The notes: a model not told the origin generated them from the sequence alone. A DNA stretch of 5,680 nucleotides from Clostridia bacterium (GCA_017556125.1 JAFZCW010000049.1:1-5680), one strand, 5' to 3'. Shown: positions 1 through 5,680, counted from the stretch's first letter. A program made the numbers and translations.

Positions 1-201
1 CTGGACTGCGGGTCATGCGGCGCGCCGAACTGCCGCGCATTCGCTCAGGACGTGATTCAGGGCACCAGAAGCCTGAACGAATGCATTGTGCGGATGCGCG
101 AACACATGAAGCCTTTTATCGAATCGTTCGATGCTTCCAACGTTCCCGACAGCGTGCAGCAGTTTCTGGTAAAACCCGAGCACACGGAGGACAAGTCATG
201 A
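1..201 (+). CDS. C-terminal end of an Fe-S protein, probably HydS-like [FeFe]-hydrogenase homologue (5' truncated)
   Basis: The gene enters from the left edge in frame 1 and ends at TGA 199-201, leaving 66 residues. The visible part opens with a cysteine motif of the form C-x2-C-x4-C-x16-C (C3, C6, C11, C28 of the fragment; LDCGSCGAPNC). This is the signature of the small Fe-S cluster domain (PF04060 type) that binds one [4Fe-4S] cluster. The last 38 residues are a charged helical tail without further cysteines. In related hydrogenase operons this domain ends a longer protein with ferredoxin and [FeFe]-hydrogenase-like domains, proposed as a redox or H2 sensor (HydS-like). That identity is inferred from the motif and from the following DRTGG, PHP and HATPase genes; the hydrogenase-like part lies outside the window. 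The stop codon overlaps the next start (ATGA), so the two genes are probably translationally coupled. It could also be another protein carrying the same Fe-S domain. Confidence 0.7.
   Translation: MDCGSCGAPNCRAFAQDVIQGTRSLNECIVRMREHMKPFIESFDASNVPDSVQQFLVKPEHTEDKS
186..190 (+). promoter_or_regulatory. Shine-Dalgarno site that fixes the start of the DRTGG gene
   Basis: GGAGG lies 7 nt before the ATG at 198, inside the end of the upstream Fe-S gene. It supports 198 as the start, rather than an in-frame ATG at 15 that would run through the upstream coding region. Confidence 0.75.
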
Positions 202-524
202 CAGTCGGTGAGCTCAGTAAAATGTTAGACCTGACTCCCTTCTCCGTCGCAAACGAAGACCGGACGGTATCAGGCGGATATGTCGGAGATCTGCTGTCGT
301 GGGTAATGGGGCGTGCCGAATCAGACCAGGTCTGGATCACGATCATGTCCAACCAGAACATTGTTGCGGTCGCTACGCTTACGGATGTCGCAATGATCGT
401 TTTGGCCGAAGGTGTCCGTCCGGATGAAGGTGTGGCCGAAATCGCCGCCGGCAGGGGAATTAACCTGTACGGTTCAAAGCTGCCCGCGTTTGAGCTCGCA
501 ACCCGTATCGGTTCGGTGATATGA
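198..524 (+). CDS. Stand-alone DRTGG-domain protein
   Basis: A 108-residue protein consisting of little more than one DRTGG domain (PF07085 type). The name-giving motif appears near residues 21-27 in the form DRTVSGG, followed by YVGDLLSWVMGRA (28-40). The remainder fits the alternating alpha/beta pattern of the domain. There is no P-loop, no CBS domain and no membrane segment, unlike DRTGG domains fused to phosphotransacetylase or CBS proteins. It is probably cytosolic. The biochemical role of the stand-alone form is not established, and database labels such as HPr serine kinase or AraC regulator are not supported by what is seen here. The start at 198 is chosen from the GGAGG site and from the ATGA overlap with the upstream stop; the gene ends in another ATGA overlap with the PHP gene. 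Its position between an Fe-S protein and a PHP protein suggests ligand sensing within a hydrogenase control module (inference). Confidence 0.88.
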   Translation: MTVGELSKMLDLTPFSVANEDRTVSGGYVGDLLSWVMGRAESDQVWITIMSNQNIVAVATLTDVAMIVLAEGVRPDEGVAEIAAGRGINLYGSKLPAFELATRIGSVI

Positions 525-1249
525 CGCGATACAAATATGATCTTCATATTCATTCGTGCTTATCACCGTGCGCAGATGACGACATGACGCCCGCGAACAT
601 CGCAGGCATGGCGCATCTGAACGGCCTCCAGCTGCTGGCCCTGACCGATCATAACAGCTGCAAAAACTGCCCAGCCTTCTTTGAAGCCTGCAGGCAATAC
701 GGAATCGTGCCGGTTCCGGGCATGGAACTGTGCACAGCGGAGGAAATCCACGTCGTCTGTCTGTTTTCCTCCCTTGCCGACGCAATGGCGTTCGGCAGCG
801 ACGTGGAAAAGCACCTGCTCCCGATCAGCAATAAACCCGACATCTTCGGGAACCAGCTGGTTGTTGATGCGGAAGACAATGTTCTCGAGGCTATGGACAC
901 CTTGCTGATTAACGCAAGCACCCTGAGCCTCCCGGAAGCCGTAAGTCTGTGTCTGCGGCATTCCGGCGCCTGTTTCCCGGCACACATCGACCGGGAATCG
1001 CACGGCATTGTTGCCGTGCTGGGCGGTCTTCCCGAGGATCCTGAGTTCCGGACGATCGAACTCAGTCGTCTTGCCGGCGAGGACTGCGAAAAGAACTTCC
1101 CCGGAAAGCTTGTGCTTCATTCCAGTGACGCACATCACCTGTGGGATATCGGAGACGGAACATACAGTCTCGAAATTGACGATGAGCCTTACAGCAGCGC
1201 ACGTGTACGCGAAGAGCTGCTGAAGAAGATAAAGAACGGATTATTATGA
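521..1249 (+). CDS. PHP-domain metal-dependent phosphoesterase-like protein
   Basis: A 242-residue PHP-domain protein. The metal-binding motifs are present in order: DLHIHS (7-12, ligands H9 and H11), LTDHN (41-45, H44), GMEL (67-70, E69), EIHV with H77, PAHID (153-157, H155) and SSDAHH (201-206, D203 and H205). The active site therefore looks intact, and a di- or trinuclear metal phosphoesterase acting on a small molecule, nucleotide or phosphoprotein is plausible; the substrate is unknown. No signal peptide or membrane segment is seen. Ten cysteines occur, including C13/C17 and C47/C50 directly beside the metal motifs, which is unusual for a simple PHP hydrolase. The start is set by the ATGA overlap with the DRTGG gene; the upstream Shine-Dalgarno is weak (GGTGAT), so translational coupling is likely. 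The gene also ends in an ATGA overlap with the HATPase gene. Other PHP roles (polymerase-associated, histidinol phosphatase) do not fit the length or the context. Confidence 0.9.
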   Translation: MTRYKYDLHIHSCLSPCADDDMTPANIAGMAHLNGLQLLALTDHNSCKNCPAFFEACRQYGIVPVPGMELCTAEEIHVVCLFSSLADAMAFGSDVEKHLLPISNKPDIFGNQLVVDAEDNVLEAMDTLLINASTLSLPEAVSLCLRHSGACFPAHIDRESHGIVAVLGGLPEDPEFRTIELSRLAGEDCEKNFPGKLVLHSSDAHHLWDIGDGTYSLEIDDEPYSSARVREELLKKIKNGLL

Positions 1250-1797
1250 AGGAACTGTCGCTGAACATTCTGGATATCGCCGAAAACTCCGTCAAGGCAG
1301 GCGCTTCCCATATAGAGATATCCATCACGGAAAGAGGAAACTCCCGTGAACTTGTCATTACGGACGACGGATGCGGAATGTCGAAAGAAATGGTTGCAAC
1401 CGTGACGGATCCGTTCACTACTTCCAGAACGACAAGACCTGTCGGCATGGGGATCCCTCTCCTGAAACTCGCCGCGGAACAGACGGGCGGGCACATTGAT
1501 ATCTCCTCGAGCCAGGGTCCGGATCACGGGACGCGTGTCTGCGCGCAGTTTTTCACGGATCACATTGACTGTGTCCCGCTTGGAGATCTTGCGTCGACCA
1601 TGGTAACTCTGATTCAGGGAAGTCCGAATCTTGACTTTTCCCTCGTCTATGACACGGAGGAAGGCCGCAAGACTCTGGACACGGGCGAAATGCGCGAGAT
1701 TTTGGGAGAAGACGTACCGCTTGACAGTCCGCCCGTTCTGATGTGGGTCGCCGAATTGATCCGTGAGCCGTTTGACGCCGAGAATTCGACCGAATAG
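1246..1797 (+). CDS. GHKL-family ATP-binding protein (HATPase, anti-sigma or histidine-kinase-like, no phospho-acceptor domain)
   Basis: A 183-residue protein whose first ~100 residues form a GHKL ATP-binding fold: N-box with E13-N14 (LDIAENSVKAGA), G1 box DDGCGM (40-45), DPFTTS (55-60), G2-like GMGIPLL (67-73) and a HGT turn (94-96). All elements needed to bind Mg-ATP are recognisable. There is no histidine-containing dimerisation domain, no sensor domain and no membrane segment, so it is not a complete sensor kinase. It is closer in plan to RsbW/SpoIIAB serine kinases or to a detached kinase core. Residues ~105-183 are a C-terminal extension I cannot assign. Genes of this type recur in bifurcating-hydrogenase operons with unknown role. 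It starts inside the PHP stop (ATGA overlap) with only a weak Shine-Dalgarno. In related operons a NuoE-like gene is commonly found next to this gene; here none is present. A partner (the HydS-like, DRTGG or PHP protein) as phosphorylation target is inference. Confidence 0.88.
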   Translation: MKELSLNILDIAENSVKAGASHIEISITERGNSRELVITDDGCGMSKEMVATVTDPFTTSRTTRPVGMGIPLLKLAAEQTGGHIDISSSQGPDHGTRVCAQFFTDHIDCVPLGDLASTMVTLIQGSPNLDFSLVYDTEEGRKTLDTGEMREILGEDVPLDSPPVLMWVAELIREPFDAENSTE

Positions 1798-1851
1798 TTT
1801 TTCAGAATATAAGGAAACTTCAATTTATAATTGCGGAAAGGATGAATTAGT
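1798..1851 (+). other. AT-rich intergenic gap between control genes and catalytic genes
   Basis: Only 14 of 54 bases are G or C, in sharp contrast to the GC-rich coding sequence on both sides. It contains a short perfect inverted repeat, CAATT-TAT-AATTG (1821-1833), and a Shine-Dalgarno-like GGAAAGGA (1835-1842) 9 nt before the hndB start. No GC-rich stem followed by a T-run is present, so I see no intrinsic terminator. It is the largest gap in the window and the natural place for an internal promoter or operator, but none is convincing. Confidence 0.6.
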
Positions 1852-2223
1852 ATGAAATCTCTAGCAGAACTCCAAGCCATCCGTGACAGGATGAAGAACA
1901 GCGTTGCGCTGCGTGAAGGCAGCGGAGACATCCGCATCGTTGTCGGTATGGCAACCTGCGGAATCGCGGCAGGAGCCCGCCCCGTCTTGAATACTTTCGT
2001 TGAGGAAGTCGAGAAGCAGGGCCTCGTCGGGAAAGCCACCGTGACACAGACCGGTTGCATCGGCATGTGCCGTTTTGAACCGATTGTTGAGGTCTTTGAA
2101 GAAGGAAAAGACCGTGTAACATATGTCAAAATGGATTCCGAAAAGGCAAAACGCGTTGTCGCCGAGCACATCAAGGGCGGTCGTCCCGTCTACGAGTATA
2201 CAATCGGCGAAGCTCAGAAATAA
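1852..2223 (+). CDS. hndB: HndB-like thioredoxin-fold [2Fe-2S] ferredoxin-type subunit
   Basis: A 123-residue protein of the thioredoxin-like [2Fe-2S] ferredoxin family, matching in size (about 13-14 kDa) and position the HndB/HydD subunit encoded before hndC in NAD(P)-linked [FeFe]-hydrogenase operons. Residues 1-25 form a charged helix, then VGMATCGIAAGARP (31-44) and TQTGCIGMC (65-73) give cysteines C36, C69 and C73. A full cluster site of this fold is C-x4-C...C-x3-C, as in the N-terminus of HndC; here the second position is Gly41, so one usual ligand is missing. HndB may hold the cluster with another ligand or may carry none. It probably docks on HndC as an accessory electron-transfer or assembly subunit (inference). 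The start is supported by GGAAAGGA upstream, and 13 bp separate it from hndC. A NuoE-like subunit is longer (about 150-170 residues) and has all four cysteines, so this gene is not its replacement in any obvious way. Confidence 0.88.
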   Translation: MKSLAELQAIRDRMKNSVALREGSGDIRIVVGMATCGIAAGARPVLNTFVEEVEKQGLVGKATVTQTGCIGMCRFEPIVEVFEEGKDRVTYVKMDSEKAKRVVAEHIKGGRPVYEYTIGEAQK

Positions 2224-2224
2224 T

Positions 2225-2231
2225 GGGAGGT
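2225..2231 (+). promoter_or_regulatory. Strong Shine-Dalgarno site of hndC
   Basis: GGGAGGT sits in the 13-bp gap after the hndB stop, 5 nt before the ATG at 2237. It confirms the hndC start and indicates independent, efficient initiation, unlike the coupled genes upstream. Confidence 0.8.
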
Positions 2232-2236
2232 AGACC

Positions 2237-4030
2237 ATGATACGTTCACATGTACTCATTTGCGGCGGTACCGGCTGCACCTCTTCCAACAGCCCCGCTA
2301 TCCGCAAAAAAATGGAAGAGTCTCTCGCCGCGCATGGCCTGGCGGATGAAATCAAAGTTGTCCAGACCGGATGCTTTGGTCTTTGTGCGCTTGGTCCGAT
2401 CATGATTGTGTATCCGGAAGGCGTTTTCTACAGTCGCGTTACAGTCGATGATGTAGAAGAGATCGTCGAGAATCATCTGCTCAAGGGCAGAGTCGTCGAG
2501 CGTCTGGTATACAATGAACCCGCGGGAGATGTCAAGCATGAAGTTTCGTCCCTTGCGGATACCGGCTTCTACAAGACACAGCTCCGTGTAGCGCTCCGCA
2601 ACTGCGGTGTCATCAATCCTGAAAACATCGATGAATACATCGGCGTTGACGGCTATCAGGCTCTCGGAAGAGTTCTGACGGAAATGACCCCTCAGGAAGT
2701 CATCAATCTGATGAAGGCATCCGGTCTCCGCGGACGCGGCGGCGCGGGATTCCCCACCGGATTGAAATGGGAATTCGCTGCAAAGAATGTCTGCGATGAA
2801 AAATACGTCATCTGCAACGCGGACGAAGGCGACCCCGGCGCGTTCATGGATCGTTCCGTTCTTGAAGGCGACCCGCACTCCGTACTGGAAGCGATGGCCA
2901 TTGCCGGTTATGCAATCGGAGCCCATCACGGTTACATCTACGTCCGTGCAGAGTATCCGATCGCCGTCAAGCGTCTTGAAATCGCCATCAAACAGGCACG
3001 GGAATACGGCCTGCTCGGCAAGAACATCTTTGACAGCGGTTTTGATTTTGACATTGATATCCGCCTCGGCGCCGGCGCTTTCGTCTGCGGCGAAGAAACG
3101 GCTCTGATCACGTCCATCGAAGGCAACCGCGGCGAGCCCCGGAACAAGCCCCCGTTCCCCGCGAACAAGGGTCTGTTTGAAAAGCCCACCATTATCAACA
3201 ACGTTGAAACTCTGGCCAACATTCCCCAGATCATCAACAAAGGGCCCGAATGGTTTTCTTCCATGGGCACGGAAACCAGCAAGGGCACAAAGGTCTTTGC
3301 CTTGGGCGGCAAGATCACGAACACCGGTCTCGTTGAAATCCCGATGGGCACGACCCTTCGTGAGATCCTCTTTGATATCGGCGGCGGAATTCCCGGAGGA
3401 AAACAGTTCAAGGCGGCGCAGACAGGCGGACCGTCGGGCGGCTGCATTCCTGCCAAGCATCTTGACACCCCGATCGACTATGAGAGCCTGAAGGCAATCG
3501 GATCCATGATGGGCTCCGGCGGTCTTATCGTCATGGATGAAGACAACTGTATGGTCGACGTTGCAAGATTCTTCCTTGAGTTTACCGTTGATGAGAGCTG
3601 CGGAAAGTGCACCCCCTGCCGTATCGGCACACGCCGGCTTCTGGAAATGCTGAACAACATTACGGAAGGAAAGGCCACGCTTGAGGATCTCGACAAGATG
3701 GAAGACCTGTGCCATTACATTCAGAAGAATGCAATGTGCGCACTCGGACAGACTGCTCCGAATCCTGTGCTTTCCACGCTGAAATATTTCCGCGAAGAGT
3801 ACGAAGCGCATGTCGTCGAAAAACGCTGCCCGGCCGGTGTCTGCAAGAAGCTCATCTCCTATGAGATTGACCCCGACAAGTGCCGCGGCTGCACTGCGTG
3901 CGCCAGGAAATGCCCGGTCGGAGCTATTTCCGGCACCGTAAAACAGCCTCATGTCATCGACAAGAGCAAATGCGTTAAATGCGGCGTTTGTATGGAAACA
4001 TGCAAATTCGGCGCAATACTCAAGAAATAA
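2237..4030 (+). CDS. hndC: NAD(P)H-oxidising flavoprotein subunit of bifurcating [FeFe]-hydrogenase (NuoF-like, HndC/HydB)
   Basis: A full-length 597-residue NuoF-like subunit. Residues 1-~95 are a thioredoxin-like [2Fe-2S] domain with all four cysteines (C9, C14, C46, C50). The flavin/nucleotide core follows: GLRGRGGAGFPTGLKW (163-178), NADEGDPGAFMDR (194-206) and the glycine-rich GAGAFVCGEETALI (278-291). The SLBB-like part and then the [4Fe-4S] site come next, with CGKCTPC (C455, C458, C461) and distal C501. The C-terminus has two ferredoxin-type [4Fe-4S] motifs: C549, C552, C555, C559 and C579, C582, C585, C589. This N- and C-terminal extension of the NuoF core is typical of HndC/HydB rather than respiratory NuoF. 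The protein is cytosolic, binds FMN and NAD(P)H, and passes electrons to the hydrogenase subunit; in T. maritima-type complexes it is the site of electron bifurcation. An extra H525/C531/C536 group lies just before the ferredoxin domain. The gene is flanked by hndB and hndD at 13 and 12 bp. Confidence 0.97.
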   Translation: MIRSHVLICGGTGCTSSNSPAIRKKMEESLAAHGLADEIKVVQTGCFGLCALGPIMIVYPEGVFYSRVTVDDVEEIVENHLLKGRVVERLVYNEPAGDVKHEVSSLADTGFYKTQLRVALRNCGVINPENIDEYIGVDGYQALGRVLTEMTPQEVINLMKASGLRGRGGAGFPTGLKWEFAAKNVCDEKYVICNADEGDPGAFMDRSVLEGDPHSVLEAMAIAGYAIGAHHGYIYVRAEYPIAVKRLEIAIKQAREYGLLGKNIFDSGFDFDIDIRLGAGAFVCGEETALITSIEGNRGEPRNKPPFPANKGLFEKPTIINNVETLANIPQIINKGPEWFSSMGTETSKGTKVFALGGKITNTGLVEIPMGTTLREILFDIGGGIPGGKQFKAAQTGGPSGGCIPAKHLDTPIDYESLKAIGSMMGSGGLIVMDEDNCMVDVARFFLEFTVDESCGKCTPCRIGTRRLLEMLNNITEGKATLEDLDKMEDLCHYIQKNAMCALGQTAPNPVLSTLKYFREEYEAHVVEKRCPAGVCKKLISYEIDPDKCRGCTACARKCPVGAISGTVKQPHVIDKSKCVKCGVCMETCKFGAILKK

Positions 4031-4036
4031 GGAGGT
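4031..4036 (+). promoter_or_regulatory. Consensus Shine-Dalgarno site of hndD
   Basis: GGAGGT follows the hndC stop directly (TAAGGAGGT), 6 nt before the ATG at 4043. It is a near-perfect anti-16S match and fixes the hndD start. Confidence 0.85.
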
Positions 4037-4042
4037 CGCAAC

Positions 4043-5680
4043 ATGGAAAACGTACATGTAAAAATTGATGGAATAGAGGTTGAAGTCCCTTCCAATTATA
4101 CGATCCTCCAGGCTGCACACGAAGCGGGCATCACCATCCCCACCCTGTGCTACCTTAAGGATATCAATGCCATTGCGGCATGCCGCATGTGCCTTGTCGA
4201 GGCGACCGGCGTCCGCAATCTGGCTGCCGCCTGTGTCCAGCAGGTCGCTGACGGAATGGAAGTCAAGACCAACACCCCCGAACTTCGCAAATCCAGAAAA
4301 ACCACTCTGGAACTGATGCTTTCAAACCACCGCATGGAGTGCCTCTCCTGCGTCAGAAGCGATGACTGCGAACTCCGCCGGCTTGCTTCTGAATACGGCG
4401 TAGATCAGAACAGATACACCGGTTACGAACAGCTTCCCAAAGAGGAAGTCGTGGCAGTCGGTTCGGACGGACTTGAGCCGCGCATCCTTCGCGACAACAG
4501 CAAGTGTATCCTCTGCCGCCGCTGCATCGCCGTCTGCCGTCATAATCAGCATGTCGCCGTTATCGGCGCGAATGACCGCGGATTTGAAACACATGTCGCC
4601 AGCGCGTTCGATATGCCTCTGACGGAAACGCCGTGCGTGAACTGCGGCCAGTGCGTTGCAGTCTGCCCGACGGGCGCTCTCCGTGAGCGGGATGACACCG
4701 ATAAGGTCTGGGATGCTCTCAATGATCCTTCCAAGCACGTCGTCATCGCTCCGGCGCCTTCCGTCCGTGCTCAGATCGGTGAATGCTTCGATTATCCGAT
4801 CGGAACGAATGTCGAGGGTAAACTTGCCGCCGCGCTCCGCCGTCTCGGCTTTGAAAAGGTATTCGACGTCGATACGGCAGCCGATATGACCATCATGGAA
4901 GAGGGAACCGAACTCCTCGAGCGTCTCCAGAACAACGGACCGCTCCCGCTGCTGACCTCCTGCTCTCCGGGCTGGATCAAATTCTGCGAAGAATACTATC
5001 CGGATATGATCCCGAATATTTCTTCCTGCAAATCTCCGCAGGGCATGTATGGCGCTCTGATGAAGACCTACTATGCGGAAAAGAACAATATCGATCCGAA
5101 AGATCTGTTTGTCGTTTCCGTCATGCCGTGCACCGCGAAGAAATTCGAGATCACCCGTGACGATATGAGCGCGGCAGGCGACGGGATCCCGGATATCGAC
5201 GTTTCCCTGACGACCCGCGAACTTGCCAGAATGATCAAGCGCGCAGGCATCCGTTTCCGCGATCTGAAGGATGAACCGTTCGATCCCGCTTTCGGTGTTG
5301 CTTCCGGCGCAGGTCACATTTTCGGCGCGACGGGCGGTGTTATGGAAGCGGCCCTCCGTACGGTCGCCGAGATAGTGACTGGCAAAACACTGGAAGATCC
5401 GGAATTCCATGAAGTTCGCGGACTGAAAGATATCAAGGAAGCGGAATATGATCTGAACGGAACGGTCGTCAGAGTCGCCGTCACTTCCGGTCTTGCCAAT
5501 GCCAAGAAGCTTCTTGACATGGTCAAGAGCGGCGAGCGTCAGTATCACTTCATCGAAGTCATGGCCTGCCCGGGCGGCTGCGTCAACGGCGGCGGTCAGC
5601 CCCACCAGAGCGGTGATGTCCGCAATTTCACCGATCTGCGTGCGGAGCGTGCCAAAGCACTGTACAGCGAAGACGCCGGA
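4043..5680 (+). CDS. hndD: [FeFe]-hydrogenase catalytic subunit of the NAD(P)-linked complex (HndD/HydA), 3' end cut by window
   Basis: The frame is open for 546 codons to the last base, with no stop; family members are about 580 residues, so roughly 30-40 are missing. Domain order: plant-type [2Fe-2S] ferredoxin (C36, C47, C50, C64); His-ligated [4Fe-4S] site (H96, C100, C103, C109); two [4Fe-4S] ferredoxin motifs (C155, C158, C161, C165 and C198, C201, C204, C208); then the H-cluster domain from about 230. Its motifs are L1 TSCSPGW (305-311), L2 MPCTAKKFE (361-369, C363) and L3 EVMACPGGC plus VNGGGQP (505-520, C509 and C513). The proton path seems conserved: E287, E290, C307 and S327 align with CpI E279, E282, C299 and S319 by a constant offset of 8. 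The enzyme interconverts protons and H2 in the cytosol and takes electrons from HndC. L1 has Ser308 where the alignment expects a cubane-ligand cysteine. Maturation needs HydEFG, not seen here. Confidence 0.96.
   Translation, partial: MENVHVKIDGIEVEVPSNYTILQAAHEAGITIPTLCYLKDINAIAACRMCLVEATGVRNLAAACVQQVADGMEVKTNTPELRKSRKTTLELMLSNHRMECLSCVRSDDCELRRLASEYGVDQNRYTGYEQLPKEEVVAVGSDGLEPRILRDNSKCILCRRCIAVCRHNQHVAVIGANDRGFETHVASAFDMPLTETPCVNCGQCVAVCPTGALRERDDTDKVWDALNDPSKHVVIAPAPSVRAQIGECFDYPIGTNVEGKLAAALRRLGFEKVFDVDTAADMTIMEEGTELLERLQNNGPLPLLTSCSPGWIKFCEEYYPDMIPNISSCKSPQGMYGALMKTYYAEKNNIDPKDLFVVSVMPCTAKKFEITRDDMSAAGDGIPDIDVSLTTRELARMIKRAGIRFRDLKDEPFDPAFGVASGAGHIFGATGGVMEAALRTVAEIVTGKTLEDPEFHEVRGLKDIKEAEYDLNGTVVRVAVTSGLANAKKLLDMVKSGERQYHFIEVMACPGGCVNGGGQPHQSGDVRNFTDLRAERAKALYSEDAG

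Noticed and set aside
15..197. Upstream extension of the DRTGG gene to an ATG at 15
   Set aside because: It would overlap the Fe-S protein's conserved cysteine motif in another frame and lacks DRTGG-family similarity. The GGAGG site and ATGA overlap point to 198.
1826..1831. Perfect TATAAT -10 box with a weak TTCAGA (1801-1806) -35 candidate
   Set aside because: The spacer would be 19 bp and the predicted start of transcription (about 1837-1839) falls inside the hndB Shine-Dalgarno site, so the transcript would lose its ribosome site. The AT-rich gap makes a chance match likely.
1842..1850. Two-codon open frame ATG AAT TAG just before hndB
   Set aside because: It has no separate ribosome site and lies in AT-rich sequence. 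A minimal leader function cannot be supported from one sequence.
1852..2223. Reading the small ferredoxin-like gene as the missing NuoE-like subunit
   Set aside because: It is too short, lacks the N-terminal helical domain of NuoE and has only three cysteines; its sequence and position fit HndB.
2246..4120. Long open frame (624 codons) on the minus strand opposite hndC
   Set aside because: It is an antisense shadow created by codon bias of hndC. The deduced protein has no recognisable domain, while the plus strand encodes a complete, motif-rich HndC.
4322..5605. Open frame of 427 codons on the minus strand opposite hndD
   Set aside because: Same explanation: it lies entirely within the hydrogenase gene, shows no family motifs and has low-complexity composition typical of antisense frames.

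Overview
The window is an all-plus-strand gene run from an anaerobic, hydrogen-metabolising bacterium. It holds most of an operon for an electron-bifurcating type, NAD(P)-linked [FeFe]-hydrogenase (Hnd/Hyd type), preceded by a small set of putative sensory or regulatory genes. Gene content and order resemble those of fermentative Clostridia (Firmicutes). The coding sequence is moderately GC-rich and uses mostly CGC/CGT arginine codons, so a low-GC Clostridium is unlikely. The window does not allow assignment to a genus, and other anaerobic phyla carry similar operons.

Layout. Bases 1-201 are the C-terminal end of an Fe-S protein, probably the HydS-like hydrogenase homologue often found in these clusters. 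Three genes follow, each joined to the one before by a 4-bp ATGA overlap: a stand-alone DRTGG-domain protein (198-524), a PHP-domain phosphoesterase-like protein (521-1249) and a small GHKL/HATPase ATP-binding protein (1246-1797). A 54-bp AT-rich gap separates these from the catalytic genes: hndB-like (1852-2223), hndC/hydB (NuoF-like flavoprotein, 2237-4030) and hndD/hydA ([FeFe]-hydrogenase catalytic subunit, 4043 to beyond the window end). There is no stretch over 300 bp without a gene, and I see no RNA gene, mobile element, CRISPR array or clear terminator.

How the genes work together. HndC is expected to bind FMN and NAD(P)H and pass electrons through its Fe-S clusters. HndD carries a chain of Fe-S clusters leading to the H-cluster, where protons and H2 interconvert. 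Complexes of this kind couple H2 to both NAD(P)H and ferredoxin. The upstream Fe-S/DRTGG/PHP/HATPase group looks like an undescribed redox- or H2-responsive control module, but its function is inferred from gene order and domains only.

Points worth a second look: the NuoE-like subunit (HndA/HydC) is absent from the place where it is expected; the L1 motif of HndD reads TSCSPGW, with serine where the alignment puts an H-cluster cysteine ligand; HndB has only three of the four cysteines needed for a thioredoxin-like [2Fe-2S] cluster; and the PHP protein has cysteine pairs next to its metal-binding motifs.
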